A stretch of 36,132 nucleotides of DNA from positions 1 through 36,132 of the forward strand of contig USGH01000004.1 in assembly GCA_900554225.1 (NCBI GenBank), read 5' to 3'. A program made the position numbers and the translations under genes. Below the pieces are notes generated by a model. It saw only the letters and a program-made list of their open reading frames with translations, ran no database searches and was not told the DNA's origin. This document shows, one piece after another, positions 7,788-17,840 of the stretch; position 1 is the first letter of the stretch; every line of letters starts with the position of its first letter. This DNA is from an uncultured Eubacteriales bacterium. Its GTDB lineage: Bacteria; Bacillota; Clostridia; Oscillospirales; CAG-272.

Positions 7788-9296
7788 TTATGGCTTCTCA
7801 AAAAAGCGGTACGCGGCTTCCTGCAGGGCGGCAAACCGTGTCTCCCGTTCGTTTTCCCGTAGGTATTCATACGGATACTTTGGCTCGAAGATCCGCTCGA
7901 TACGTACATTTCCGTTCGCGTCCGGCAGAGAGACGAATTTTGTCACCGCCGAAGCGCCGCACGCGAAAATGCTGTGGACCTCCTCCATCATATAGACGTT
8001 GTACAGTCCCTCGTGACCGGGCTTGGCGTACCCGACGTTTTCAAGATTGCCTACGGTATTTTTCTGACGGTACATATAGTACGGCTGATAACCGGCACCC
8101 GTGAGGGCATTCTGGGAATAGAGAACCGCTGCCATCGCCACCGCGCCGTCCCGGTCATAGGGAATCGTGCCGTCCGCACCCGCTTCCACCTCGGTTTTCA
8201 GCGACGCGGATTTTTTCACGCAGAAGGTGTGAACCGTCACATTCTCCGCGTGCAGCGGCAGGATCCCGTCGATGGTACGGGCGAACGACGCAGCACCTTC
8301 TCCGGGCAGTCCTGCAATCAGGTCGATGTTGATCTCCGGAATGCCGGATGCACGGGCAGTCTCGTATGCGGCGAAAAATTCCGCCGCTGTATGCTTTCTG
8401 CCGATCTTTGCAAGGATCTCCTCATTGAGCGTCTGTGTGTTCACACTGATCCGCGTAACACCATACTCTCTTGCGACCGCCAGCTTTTCCGCCGTGATCG
8501 TATCCGGACGTCCGGCTTCCAGCGTAAATTCCTCGGCACCACCGGCAAGCGGCAGGATATGGGGCAGCAAAAAACGCAGCTCGTCCGCAGAAAGCACGGT
8601 TGGAGTACCGCCGCCGATATAGACGGTACGCACGTGCAGACCCAGCGCACGGATCAGCTCCGCCGTTTTGTCGATGTCGTCGGCAAGAGCGCGCAGATAG
8701 TCCGGAATCAGTGCGCGCAGATTCGGGGAGGTATACGAAACAAAGGAGCAGTACGCACAGCGGCTCGGACAGAACGGGATGGCAATATATACGCTGCAAT
8801 CCCGTCGGGCTTCCGGTGTGATGAGCCGATTCTCCGCCACAGCCACCGTTGCCGCGAGCGATGCCTTGACCGGAGTGACGAAAAATTCCCGGCGCAGGAT
8901 CCCGGCAGCCTGTTCCGGCGTCATACCATGCTCTAAATATTCCGAGACGAGCTTGGCGGGCCGGACTCCGGTCATGATCCCCCACGGCGGCGTAAATCCG
9001 GTAAAAGTCTGTCCGGCAATGAGAAATGCGTGCCCGACTGCGATTTTGCGGATCCTGTCATCGTCTCCCACAGCAGCATCGCGCAACTGCACCGCATCCC
9101 CTATGGTAATTTTGTCTCCACGGCGGATCTCGGCATGTGCGGCTGCGGCAGTCTCGTCCTCCTTCAGATCGATCACAATGACGATGGTCTCCGGCGTTTC
9201 TGGTTCATTCTCGGGAAATTTCGCGCCGGGGAAAAAGATCATTGCAAGCGTTTGCAGATAATAGGCATTCAGATTTCCAGTATATTTGATAATCAT
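7788..9296 (-). CDS. hemZ: HemZ-type coproporphyrinogen dehydrogenase (radical SAM)
   Basis: A 502-residue radical SAM protein of the HemN/HemZ group. Residues 1-160 form the HemZ-specific N-terminal region (starting [14 protein letters not shown], with [11 protein letters not shown] at 106-116). The radical SAM core has the iron-sulfur motif with C176, C180 and C183 ([11 protein letters not shown]), then YIGGGTPT. By family it would oxidatively decarboxylate coproporphyrinogen III in haem synthesis, but many relatives without a complete haem pathway have other or unknown roles, so the name is by similarity. It overlaps the end of dtd by 4 bases (ATGA), has no own ribosome site and is probably translated by coupling. 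Confidence 0.88.
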   Translation of the reverse strand: MIIKYTGNLNAYYLQTLAMIFFPGAKFPENEPETPETIVIVIDLKEDETAAAAHAEIRRGDKITIGDAVQLRDAAVGDDDRIRKIAVGHAFLIAGQTFTGFTPPWGIMTGVRPAKLVSEYLEHGMTPEQAAGILRREFFVTPVKASLAATVAVAENRLITPEARRDCSVYIAIPFCPSRCAYCSFVSYTSPNLRALIPDYLRALADDIDKTAELIRALGLHVRTVYIGGGTPTVLSADELRFLLPHILPLAGGAEEFTLEAGRPDTITAEKLAVAREYGVTRISVNTQTLNEEILAKIGRKHTAAEFFAAYETARASGIPEINIDLIAGLPGEGAASFARTIDGILPLHAENVTVHTFCVKKSASLKTEVEAGADGTIPYDRDGAVAMAAVLYSQNALTGAGYQPYYMYRQKNTVGNLENVGYAKPGHEGLYNVYMMEEVHSIFACGASAVTKFVSLPDANGNVRIERIFEPKYPYEYLRENERETRFAALQEAAYRFFEKP

Positions 9297-9754
9297 CGTT
9301 TCGGTAATTTTAAGACGTTGGAGTCCATAACGATCGTGATCGGACCATCGTTCGTAAGCGCGACCTGCATATCCGCGCCGAATTCTCCATGGGCGACGTG
9401 CGGAATGTGGGTTCCCAGTCCCGCTAAGAACTGCTCATACAGCGGCCTAGCGGTCTCCGGCAGTGCGGCATTCATGAAGTCCGGACGGTTTCCTTTGCGG
9501 TATGCGGCAAGCAAGGTGAAATTCGACACGACGAGTGCTTCTCCGCCGATGTCGGCGACAGACAGATTCATTTTTCCCGCCTCGTCCTCAAAAATGCGCA
9601 GCTTCGGGATCTTTTCGTAAAGCAGGCGGCAGTCCTCCTCCGTATCCTCCTTTGCAACGCCGAGCAAAATGAGCAGTCCCCTGCCGATCTCTCCGTTGCT
9701 GTGTCCGTCAATGGTCACGCGCGCTTCGGCAACTCTCTGTAGTACAGCTATCAT
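9293..9754 (-). CDS. dtd: D-aminoacyl-tRNA deacylase Dtd
   Basis: A 153-residue protein along the full Dtd family length. It hydrolyses D-amino acids (and glycine mischarged on tRNA-Ala) from tRNA in the cytoplasm. It begins [13 protein letters not shown] and has the active-site segment SNFTL (77-81) and the cross-subunit GP motif (NDGPIT, 135-140). The canonical active-site string is SQFTL; here Gln78 is Asn, a mild substitution worth noting, while Ser77 and Thr80 are kept. It lies between rel and hemZ, 12 bases after rel, and fits the common rel-dtd pairing. Confidence 0.95.
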   Translation of the reverse strand: MIAVLQRVAEARVTIDGHSNGEIGRGLLILLGVAKEDTEEDCRLLYEKIPKLRIFEDEAGKMNLSVADIGGEALVVSNFTLLAAYRKGNRPDFMNAALPETARPLYEQFLAGLGTHIPHVAHGEFGADMQVALTNDGPITIVMDSNVLKLPKR

Positions 9755-9766
9755 ACAGTACTCCTC

Positions 9767-11995
9767 TCAGGTGAATCCACGCGCGATGCTCCGGACGTGG
9801 TCGATGGAACGGATGCGAGAAATAATGGAGTTGAAATGCTCCACATTCTTGCAGCCGACGGTCAGATTGATGATGATGTCCTCGTCCGTACGCTTTTTCG
9901 TATTGATGGACAATAGCGACACCTTCATATCTGCGAGAGCGGCAGTGATGTTGGCAATGAGCATCATGTTGTTTTCGGCGAACACCTGGATCATGGCTTC
10001 AAACAAAGCCTTTCCGGTATCCACGCCGTCCTCATGATCCCACTCCGCCTTGACCCAGCGTCCCGCATACTCCGGATTCTTTTGGTTGTTCAATACATTC
10101 GGGCAGTCCGCCTTGTGGATCGAGATGCCGTAGCCCTTGGTGATGAAGCCGATGAGCGGATCTCCCGGGAGCGGATTGCAGCACTTTGCAAATTTGACCG
10201 CGCAGCCGTATTCGCCGTCAACGACCACGCCGTTGTTCGAGCGGATCTTCTTCGGCTTCGCTGTCTGGACCTGCTCCGTTTCCGTGATGATCGGTGCTTC
10301 TTCCTCCGGCTTGACGATCTTTTCGTATTCGTCCTTCAGCTTGGCGGTCACGCGGGTCATGGCGATCCCGTTGTAGCCGATGGCGTTCAGAAGGTCGTCG
10401 GCGTTGTTCATACCGAGACGGTGCGCGATATTCTGGATGATCTCTTCCTTTTGTGCTTCTGTAGGATGACCGCGGAATTTTGTAAATTCCCTCTCGAGCG
10501 CGTCTCTGCCGAGGTGGATGTTCTCCGGTCGCTTCTCCTTCTTGAACCATTGACGGATCTTCGAGCGCGCTTCTCCGGTTTTTACGATTTTCAGCCAATC
10601 GCGGCTCGGTCCCTTGGAAGCCTGTGAGGTCAGCACCTCAATGATCTCGCCGTTCTGCGGTACCCGATCGATGGGAGCGATCATGCCGTTGATCTTCGCA
10701 CCGACCATTTTGTTGCCGACCTCGGAATGGATCGCATAGGCAAAGTCGATGAGGGTCGAGCCCTGCGGCAGTGCGATTACATCTCCCTTCGGCGTGAACA
10801 CGAACGTCTCCTCACTGAAGATGTCGATTTTCAAGGCGTGCATGAAGTCGTCGGAATCGATTGCGCCGTTTTCCGTGTCGATGAGCTTGGAGATCCACTC
10901 AAGCTTCTGGTCGATCTCCTCCTTCGATTTCTCGCCGGATTTATACTTCCAGTGCGCGGCGATACCGTATTCGGCAACGTGGTGCATTTCGCGTGTGCGG
11001 ATCTGAACCTCGAACGGAATGCCGTCCCTGCCGATCACGGTAGTGTGGAGCGACTGGTACATATTCGGTTTCGGCGTGGAGATGTAGTCCTTGAACCGCC
11101 CCGGAATGCTGCGGAACATTTCGTGGATCACACCGAGTGCGGTATAGCATTCCAGCTCCGTATCGACAATGATCCGGATGGCGTAGAAGTCGTAGATCTC
11201 GTCAAAGCTCTTGTTCTGATTGAACATCTTCCGATAGATGGAATATACGGTTTTGACGCGCCCCTCCAGCGTGAAGTGGATGTTGTACTCCGCCAGCTTT
11301 TCCGAAACACACGCACGGGTATTCTCAATGAAATTCTGGTTCTGCCCGTACTTTTTCTCAATATAATTCGATACCTCGCTGTAGCCGATCGGATCGAGAT
11401 AGGACAGTGCCAGATTCTCCAGCTCCTGCTTCATGCGCTGCATACCGAGTCGATGGGCAAGCGGCGCGTAGACATGCATCGTTTCCAGTGCCGTGGTACG
11501 CCGCTTGGATTCCGGTTTCGCACCGAGAGTTCGCATATTGTGGAGGCGGTCGCACAGCTTGATGAAGATGACACGAATATCCTTGGACATGGCGAGCAGC
11601 ATCTTACGGATGTTCTCCATGTGCGCTTCTTCCTTATCCTCGACGTTGATGTCGTTGATCTTCGTCAGTCCATCGACGAGCATCGCGACCTCCGGACCGA
11701 ATTTTGCGGAGATCGTTGGCAGATCCGTCTTGTCCGAGCAGTCCTCCACCGTATCGTGCAAAAGCGCGGCGCAAATGGAGTCGGTATCCAGCCCGAGTGC
11801 GGCTACAATCTCTGCGACGGCGATGGGATGGGAGATGTACGGATCCCCGCTGACACGGAATTGTCCCTCGTGGAGCGATGCCGCATACAGAAATGCCCGG
11901 TCGATTTTCTCCAGATCATAGTGCTTGCCGCTTGTTTTCAAAACGTCCAACAGTTTGTCGATATTTGGTGCTTCATGTGATTCTTTATGTAGCAT
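9767..11995 (-). CDS. relA: Bifunctional (p)ppGpp synthetase/hydrolase Rel
   Basis: A 742-residue full-length RSH enzyme. The N-terminal HD hydrolase domain has YISHP and the LLHDTVED motif (HD at about 80-81), so hydrolase activity is expected to be intact. The synthetase domain follows (about 230-340, with FYAIRIIVD and PNMYQSLHTTV), then the TGS domain (FVFTPKGDVIALPQGSTLIDFAY) and a C-terminal ACT domain. It makes and degrades the stringent-response alarmones (p)ppGpp on amino-acid starvation. The ATG at 11995 (MLHKESHE) is chosen over a GTG nine bases earlier because AAGGAG lies 8 bases upstream of it. It sits between recJ and dtd; the apt gene often found beside recJ is absent. Confidence 0.96.
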   Translation of the reverse strand: MLHKESHEAPNIDKLLDVLKTSGKHYDLEKIDRAFLYAASLHEGQFRVSGDPYISHPIAVAEIVAALGLDTDSICAALLHDTVEDCSDKTDLPTISAKFGPEVAMLVDGLTKINDINVEDKEEAHMENIRKMLLAMSKDIRVIFIKLCDRLHNMRTLGAKPESKRRTTALETMHVYAPLAHRLGMQRMKQELENLALSYLDPIGYSEVSNYIEKKYGQNQNFIENTRACVSEKLAEYNIHFTLEGRVKTVYSIYRKMFNQNKSFDEIYDFYAIRIIVDTELECYTALGVIHEMFRSIPGRFKDYISTPKPNMYQSLHTTVIGRDGIPFEVQIRTREMHHVAEYGIAAHWKYKSGEKSKEEIDQKLEWISKLIDTENGAIDSDDFMHALKIDIFSEETFVFTPKGDVIALPQGSTLIDFAYAIHSEVGNKMVGAKINGMIAPIDRVPQNGEIIEVLTSQASKGPSRDWLKIVKTGEARSKIRQWFKKEKRPENIHLGRDALEREFTKFRGHPTEAQKEEIIQNIAHRLGMNNADDLLNAIGYNGIAMTRVTAKLKDEYEKIVKPEEEAPIITETEQVQTAKPKKIRSNNGVVVDGEYGCAVKFAKCCNPLPGDPLIGFITKGYGISIHKADCPNVLNNQKNPEYAGRWVKAEWDHEDGVDTGKALFEAMIQVFAENNMMLIANITAALADMKVSLLSINTKKRTDEDIIINLTVGCKNVEHFNSIISRIRSIDHVRSIARGFT

Positions 11996-12040
11996 AGCCG
12001 CCACTCCTTCCCGATGCTTTTCTGTGGCAAGGGTTCTGTT

Positions 12041-14236
12041 TCATTGTTCAAAATACCTCTCGACAAGCCGTTTATAGAGCGGCGAACGTTCGAGATTCGT
12101 TTTTTCCTTCGCCGGCGGACATTCGAGCGCATACACCTCCGCATCAAATTCTGCAAGCGGTTCCATGGTGATGAGATGCAGTTCCCCCAGCACCCGGAGC
12201 ATCAGCATGATTTTTGTGTAGGAGAACATTCTCCCGCGTGTACGCAAAAGATGCTGTAGAGCACGCACACTGTACACAGAATGCTCCAGCCGCAGTTCCC
12301 GCCGCAGGAGACTGTAGAGTACACCGCAATCGTCTCTCGTCGGGATATAGGCGACGATCTCTCCGGTGTTTAGCGGCAGATCCGCCTCTCCATCAAGAAG
12401 CACCCGATAGGTCTCGGATTCACGATTCTCTTTTCCCAACGCACCCGCAGTCAATCTGACATCTTTGATAAGCTGCACGGATTTGTTCCCCTGAAACTCG
12501 TTTATATCGAGCAGGAAGACGATATCCAGGATGTCTCCGGGAAAAATGTCCAATTCCGCCATCGTTTTGCGGAAGCACATCGCCGAAATCGTACCGTTTC
12601 CTACGCGCAGAACCAGTCGCGTATGCTTGCCGCCGCCGACCTCCGCAATATCGACAAGCGGGATTTCCTTCATATAAAATACAGGCTGCGGATTGGAAAC
12701 ACCGTATGGTTCGAGACAATATAGCTCCTCCGCCTGCTTCATGGTGATGTCGGCTGGTGTCAGCTCACATTCGGCTTCGATGAGCGGGGTCGGATCGATA
12801 TTCTTGAGCCGTTCCCGTGCATAGGCGTTGATCCGCTCGCAGAATGCCGCAAGATTCTTTCGCTTGATGGTCAGTCCTGCCGCCAGCTCATGACCGCCGT
12901 ATTTTTCCAACAGATCCGCACATTCGCCCAGTGCTTCCGCCAGATTCATCCCTTTGACGCTCCTGCCGGAGCCCTTGCCGATCGCCTCGCCGTAATTCGG
13001 ATCGTTCGGATCGTGCGCATTGTCGGCTCCCTCAAAGGAAATGAGGATCGACGGACAGTTGAACCGTTCCGTGATGCGAGAGGAAACAATGCCGATGACC
13101 CCATGGTGCCACGTTTCATCGCCCAATACGATTACGGGATCCTTTTGCAGATCGGTGTTTTTGATCTGCTCGCGGGCTTCGTCGACGATTTTGTTCTCCT
13201 CGTTCTGCCGCTCCTTATTGATGTCGCAGAGCTCCTTCGCGATCGGTCGGGCAGTTTCACAGTCCGGGGATAGGAACAGATCGACAGCAAGCGCGGCGTT
13301 GCGGATCCGTCCGGCAGCGTTCAGGCGGGGCGCGATGGTAAATCCGATCAGTCCGGCAGTGATCTTCTTCTTTGCGGTACTGCGGGATTCTGTCCTTGTT
13401 GCATCGAGCAGTTCGATAATGCCGGGGCGCGGGTCCATCTCCATAACGGAGAGACCATAGCTGACAATCAGTCGGTTTTCGTCCCGGATCGGCATCACGT
13501 CCGCCACGGTACCGATTGCCACCAGATCGCCGTATGCTCTGCCCACCCGCTGTACACACCGACCGAGGGGCAATTCGGGATGACGTAGGGCTTCGAGCGC
13601 GCAGAGCAGCTTGAACACCACGCCCACTCCGGCAAGCTCCTTGAACGGATAGTCACAGTCGGGTCGTTTCGGATTGACGATGGCATATGCGTCCGGCAGG
13701 ACCTGGTAGCATTCGTGGTGGTCGGTGATGATGAGGGTCATGCCTGCGTCCGCTACAAGCTTTGCTTCCTCCACGGCGGTGATACCGGTATCCACAGTGA
13801 CGATCAGATTTGCTCCGCCTTCCGCCAGCTTCTGCACCGACGACGGCGACATACCGTATCCTTCCCCTACCCGGTTCGGGATGTAGTAGGACACATCCGC
13901 GCCACATTCCCGCAGATAGAGTAAGAGACTGCTGACCGAGGTCACGCCGTCCACATCATAGTCGCCGTAGATCACGATCTTCTCTCGCTTTTCGACCGAT
14001 TCCAGGATGCGACAGGCAGCTTTTTTCATGTCCGGCAGTGCGAAAGGATCGTGGAACTGCTCCGTTTCCTTGGTGAGAAAGCTGCGTGCCGCGGATGGTG
14101 TAGTATATCCGCGACTGCACAGCAAGGCAGCGGTCGGCAGAGTCAGATGGAGGCTTGCGGCGATCTCCTGCGCAGGAACATTCTCAAGCAGTTGTTCATG
14201 GGTCGCGCCGATCACCCAACGGTTCATTCTTTTCAT
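12041..14236 (-). CDS. recJ: Single-stranded-DNA exonuclease RecJ
   Basis: A 731-residue RecJ of the DHH phosphoesterase superfamily, a 5'-to-3' single-strand exonuclease used in recombination and mismatch repair. The metal-binding motifs are visible: GDYDVDG (91-97), VDTG (148-151) and TDHHE (171-175), followed by the DHHA1 part (GGHELAAGL) and an OB-fold DNA-binding region. Beyond the usual core there is a C-terminal extension of about 150 residues, as in many Firmicutes. The ATG at 14236 has only a weak ribosome site, and an ATG three codons later is equally possible. It is 36 bases upstream of rel. Confidence 0.95.
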   Translation of the reverse strand: MKRMNRWVIGATHEQLLENVPAQEIAASLHLTLPTAALLCSRGYTTPSAARSFLTKETEQFHDPFALPDMKKAACRILESVEKREKIVIYGDYDVDGVTSVSSLLLYLRECGADVSYYIPNRVGEGYGMSPSSVQKLAEGGANLIVTVDTGITAVEEAKLVADAGMTLIITDHHECYQVLPDAYAIVNPKRPDCDYPFKELAGVGVVFKLLCALEALRHPELPLGRCVQRVGRAYGDLVAIGTVADVMPIRDENRLIVSYGLSVMEMDPRPGIIELLDATRTESRSTAKKKITAGLIGFTIAPRLNAAGRIRNAALAVDLFLSPDCETARPIAKELCDINKERQNEENKIVDEAREQIKNTDLQKDPVIVLGDETWHHGVIGIVSSRITERFNCPSILISFEGADNAHDPNDPNYGEAIGKGSGRSVKGMNLAEALGECADLLEKYGGHELAAGLTIKRKNLAAFCERINAYARERLKNIDPTPLIEAECELTPADITMKQAEELYCLEPYGVSNPQPVFYMKEIPLVDIAEVGGGKHTRLVLRVGNGTISAMCFRKTMAELDIFPGDILDIVFLLDINEFQGNKSVQLIKDVRLTAGALGKENRESETYRVLLDGEADLPLNTGEIVAYIPTRDDCGVLYSLLRRELRLEHSVYSVRALQHLLRTRGRMFSYTKIMLMLRVLGELHLITMEPLAEFDAEVYALECPPAKEKTNLERSPLYKRLVERYFEQ

Positions 14237-14270
14237 TCGATTTCTTCATTCCCATCTATATACAATATTC

Positions 14271-14741
14271 TTATTCCTGTGTTTCTTTATCCGGCTGTTC
14301 GTTCGGTGCCTGTTGGAGTACCGCACGGATGACAATATCCGGCTTTTTCCGCTCCACCTGCCGCTCCACCATAGCGATTATGCAGAAGGACAGCACAAAT
14401 CCGCCGCCCGCCATACCGTATGCGCCTGCCGCTGCATGGAAGATTCCGTTTCCGACCGCGTAAAAGACGGCGCAGAAAAGAATCGGCAGAAGAAAGACCA
14501 GTGCAGCATAGGAAAGCACCTTTTTCGTCGCGGTCTCCACGGCTACGGTATCGCCGACATTGGCGTCCGCTTCGTTGTAGGCGCGTGTGACCAATGTTTT
14601 CCCGGCACCCATCAGACTGCCCGCGGCGCAGGTATGGCTTTCGCAGTTTTTGTGGGTACAGCCATCGCACATGGACGCGCGTTCCACCCGAATCTCCGCG
14701 ATTTTTCCATTTTTCGACACAACAACGGCAGTCTGACGCAT
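14271..14741 (-). CDS. RseC/MucC-like (SoxR-reducing system) membrane protein
   Basis: A 156-residue protein with a small N-terminal domain rich in cysteines (C25, C28, C33, C38; CDGCTHKNCESHTC), then two transmembrane helices (about 81-97 and 103-125) and a hydrophilic tail. This is the RseC/MucC build, seen in proteobacterial envelope-stress and SoxR-reducing systems and in RnfABCDGE-linked redox proteins of Clostridia; a metal or iron-sulfur site is plausible. The ATG at 14741 has AGGAGAGG 8 bases upstream; a longer frame to 14831 has no ribosome site. It ends 34 bases before recJ. The function here is unknown. Confidence 0.8.
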   Translation of the reverse strand: MRQTAVVVSKNGKIAEIRVERASMCDGCTHKNCESHTCAAGSLMGAGKTLVTRAYNEADANVGDTVAVETATKKVLSYAALVFLLPILFCAVFYAVGNGIFHAAAGAYGMAGGGFVLSFCIIAMVERQVERKKPDIVIRAVLQQAPNEQPDKETQE

Positions 14742-14900
14742 ACGGAGCACCTCTCCTGTACATTTGATGAAGACTTGGATTTCAGGTTGTTTTTTCGCGA
14801 TTAACCCCTGTATTCGGGCTTTGTGGCACAAAAATCCCGATCGTTTCAGAGCATCCTTCTATAATAGGCTTTGCGGCTTTCTGCCGCGCACGGCACCGCG

Positions 14901-16499
14901 TTATACAATCCGCCTGTACTTGGCAAGAATCCATCTGGCACAGCGGATTCCGTCTACGGCCGCAGAGACGATCCCGCCCGCATATCCCGCACCTTCACCG
15001 CAGGGATAGATGTTGGGGTGTCCGATCGCAGTCCCGTTTTCGTTCCGCAAAATGCGCACGGGAGCCGATGTTCTCGTTTCCACACCGGTCATGGGTACAT
15101 CCGCAGCGGCAAAGCCGGGAATCTGCCGGTCAAAGTGTGCAAGGCCCTCCGCAAGCAGCCGATGCACATACGGGGGCAGGATCGTGTGAAAATCCGCCAT
15201 ATGCACCTTACCGCCGCGATACGAGGGTTCGATCCGCCTGGGTTCTGTTCCCTGTTTTCCCTGCAGGAAATCACCGACCAGCTGACACGGTGCATAATAC
15301 GCGCCGCCGCCTGCACGGTATGCCGTTTTTTCAAGCTCTCTCTGGTACGCAATCGCGTTCTCGGGTGTGCTTCCATAATCCGCAGGATGCACGGAAACAC
15401 AGAGCGCGGCATTGGCGTTTTTTTCATCGCGCGCGTATCGGCTCATCCCGTTTGTCACCACGGTATCCTCTTCACTGGCAGCCGCAACGACCTCGCCGCC
15501 GGGACACATACAGAAAGAATACACACCGCGATCGCCCTGCCGATACGATACCTGATAGGTCGCTTTTCCCAGTGCAGGGTCTCCGGCAAGCTCCTTATAT
15601 AGTGCGCGGTCCAGCTCGGCTTGCAGATGCTCGATGCGCACCCCGACGGAAAATGGCTTCGGCTCGATCACAAACGAGGCGGACAGCAGATCCGCATACA
15701 AATCCCGTGCGCTGTGTCCGCTGGCAATGATCAGATCGGAATACGGAATTTCCTCGCCGCATACGGTCACGGCACGGTCGGTGATATGCGTCACGGTGCT
15801 GTTATACCGGATCTCGCCGCCCAATGCCTCGATCTGCCGATGTGCCTCTGCAACGATCTGCACAAGGATGTCCGTACCGATATGCGGCTTTGCTTTCCAT
15901 GCGATGTCCGACGGCGCACCGAGTGCAAGAAGCGTTTCCGTCACAAAGGTCATGAGCGGATCGTGGATGCGCGTGGTCAGCTTACCGTCCGAGAATGTGC
16001 CTGCCCCGCCCGCGCCGAACTGGATATTGGACGCCGGATTGAGTTTGCCTTCGTTCCGGAATCTGGCGACAGTCGCGGTACGCTTTTCCACATCCTCCCC
16101 ACGCTCCAGAATCAGCGGGCGATACCCCTCCCGGGCAAGCAGAAGTCCGCAAAAGATACCCGCCGGACCAAAGCCGATAATCACCGGTCTGCCGGAAAGC
16201 GATTCGGTGCCGTAGGTGATCCCCAGCTCCGGGTGAATATACCGTTTCCAACCGTTTTTGGCAATACGCTCCGCAGAAACTGCATCCGATTCGGCATAGA
16301 CGGAGTAGACAAAGCGGATCGGCTTCCGGCGCGCATCGATGGACTTTTTCGCAATTTCCACTTTCTGCGCCTTTGTTCCGGTGCTTTTTTGAATCTGTTT
16401 CCGCGCGATTTCCTTGGCGTAGGCATCCGCATCCTGCCCATGTCCTTTCCCCGGATGATAGGGGATCACAATATTCTCAATCAAAAACTTTTCCGTCAT
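14901..16499 (-). CDS. FAD-dependent dehydrogenase of the COG2509 type
   Basis: A 532-residue flavoprotein. A 100-residue N-terminal domain (start MTEKFLIENIVIP, with KSIDARRKPIRFVYSV) precedes the dinucleotide-binding fold VIIGFGPAGIFCGLLL (106-121) ending LILERG. Downstream are SDGKLTTRIHDP, the FAD-contact segment LIIASGHSARD, and a C-terminal YPCGEGAGYAGGIVSAAVDG that closes the FAD site. This is the widespread but uncharacterised FAD-dependent dehydrogenase family found in Firmicutes and Bacteroidetes; the substrate is not known. Its ATG overlaps the TGA of cdaR (ATGA), so the two are translationally coupled. Confidence 0.85.
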   Translation of the reverse strand: MTEKFLIENIVIPYHPGKGHGQDADAYAKEIARKQIQKSTGTKAQKVEIAKKSIDARRKPIRFVYSVYAESDAVSAERIAKNGWKRYIHPELGITYGTESLSGRPVIIGFGPAGIFCGLLLAREGYRPLILERGEDVEKRTATVARFRNEGKLNPASNIQFGAGGAGTFSDGKLTTRIHDPLMTFVTETLLALGAPSDIAWKAKPHIGTDILVQIVAEAHRQIEALGGEIRYNSTVTHITDRAVTVCGEEIPYSDLIIASGHSARDLYADLLSASFVIEPKPFSVGVRIEHLQAELDRALYKELAGDPALGKATYQVSYRQGDRGVYSFCMCPGGEVVAAASEEDTVVTNGMSRYARDEKNANAALCVSVHPADYGSTPENAIAYQRELEKTAYRAGGGAYYAPCQLVGDFLQGKQGTEPRRIEPSYRGGKVHMADFHTILPPYVHRLLAEGLAHFDRQIPGFAAADVPMTGVETRTSAPVRILRNENGTAIGHPNIYPCGEGAGYAGGIVSAAVDGIRCARWILAKYRRIV

Positions 16500-17788
16500 C
16501 CGTCCACCTGCACCTGTACCGTATATTCGCCAACCTCATAGATTCCTTCCGAATCCTCCGAATCGATCACGATCCGTGCACTTTTGGTCAGGATCGCGCT
16601 GCCGTTCGCCGTCGAGCTGGACAAATCCACCACCGCCGAGAGATCGGACAGCCGGATCTTACGCAGCTTCTCAATCGGACCGCGCAGTGTGATCGGTAAG
16701 GAATCGGTGAGGATCGTATAGTTGATCCCGGATGCGCCTGTCACCTCAATGTCGCGCAGCTCAAACTCCATGGTGCCGATGTTCGCGTCGATGGTCACGT
16801 CCACATTGACCTCCTGTACGCCGTCGATGATGACGTTATCCGCACTCCGCAGACTTCGTGTGGCACTATAGGTATTGCCCGTGATCTTCTTCTCATCGAT
16901 CACGATGTGAGAGAGCATCTCCGTATCCTTTGGCACCTTTGCCTCCTCCCACAATAGTCGGACCACAGATGGGGTCACGCTTAAGGTGGTATTCGTGTCG
17001 TTGAGATAGCCGTACTGGAACTCCACCTCTACCGGCACATCCTGATACGTATAGATCGGCACGGTCGCACGGATGGTGCCAGGGGTGCATTTGAGATAGG
17101 CGGACTCCACCCTTACGCCGTATTTGTCCTGCATCTCCAGCTCCACCTGCGTCTCAAAGGAACTGGTGTGTCCGGTGTAATCGACATAAGCGACCACCTT
17201 TTCTATGCTGTCCACATATCGCTTCGGACCGGTCACGGCTATGGTATCGCTGTCCAGCGTGATCCCGTTTTCGTCCAAGATATATTTTGTGTTGTCCAGC
17301 TCCAGATTTTTGCCCTGCACTTCCAGCGTGAACCGATTGCTGACATTTTCGTCCACGAATACGACCACGTTGTCCTGCGACATACTGATGAGGGCTACAT
17401 CGCTTGGCAGATCGATACGGATGGGCAGCACCTGTCTGCCGGTCCCGGAAATGAGGCTGGCATCCGCGGTCGCCAGAATATCGTCTGCACTCAGCTTGGA
17501 GGTGATGCTTTTTTTACCGGATACGGTGATGTTGATGAGCGTCCCGTTGCCGCTGTAAATCGCAAATCCGCTTGCAGAGGCGAGAACGTCCTCGTTTTCC
17601 AGCTGTACCTGCACGGAACGGATCTCCGTTTCATAATACGGGCTTTCCACCGCCATAACGTAAATCCACAGCAGAAACGCCGCGAACAGGCATAGAAGCC
17701 ACGCAATGCCGTTGTGCTTGCCGCTTGTATTCTGGAATGATCCGGCAACGCCTGTACCGGCCATCTTCGGCTTCCGTTTCTGTATCAT
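16496..17788 (-). CDS. cdaR: CdaR/YbbR-domain regulator of diadenylate cyclase
   Basis: A 430-residue protein: basic N-terminus, one transmembrane helix (about 27-46) and an extracytoplasmic part of several YbbR repeats (about 50-430; recurring VTGPKRYVDSIEKVVAYVD-like units). CdaR is the membrane partner that modulates CdaA activity, and cdaA-cdaR(-glmM) is the standard order. The ATG at 17788 (MIQKRKPK) has an AGAGG site 7 bases upstream; the longer frame to 17872 would overlap cdaA. Here the gene after cdaR is an FAD dehydrogenase rather than glmM. Confidence 0.9.
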   Translation of the reverse strand: MIQKRKPKMAGTGVAGSFQNTSGKHNGIAWLLCLFAAFLLWIYVMAVESPYYETEIRSVQVQLENEDVLASASGFAIYSGNGTLINITVSGKKSITSKLSADDILATADASLISGTGRQVLPIRIDLPSDVALISMSQDNVVVFVDENVSNRFTLEVQGKNLELDNTKYILDENGITLDSDTIAVTGPKRYVDSIEKVVAYVDYTGHTSSFETQVELEMQDKYGVRVESAYLKCTPGTIRATVPIYTYQDVPVEVEFQYGYLNDTNTTLSVTPSVVRLLWEEAKVPKDTEMLSHIVIDEKKITGNTYSATRSLRSADNVIIDGVQEVNVDVTIDANIGTMEFELRDIEVTGASGINYTILTDSLPITLRGPIEKLRKIRLSDLSAVVDLSSSTANGSAILTKSARIVIDSEDSEGIYEVGEYTVQVQVDG

Positions 17789-17840
17789 ACCCTTTCCTCT
17801 CTTTCCGGACGCTCCTGCGGAAAAGCAATCCCGCGCTTTC

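Noticed and set aside
10727..11980. 417-codon plus-strand open frame
   Set aside because: It is exactly antisense to rel and has no ribosome site or recognisable domain; it arises from codon bias of the opposite strand.
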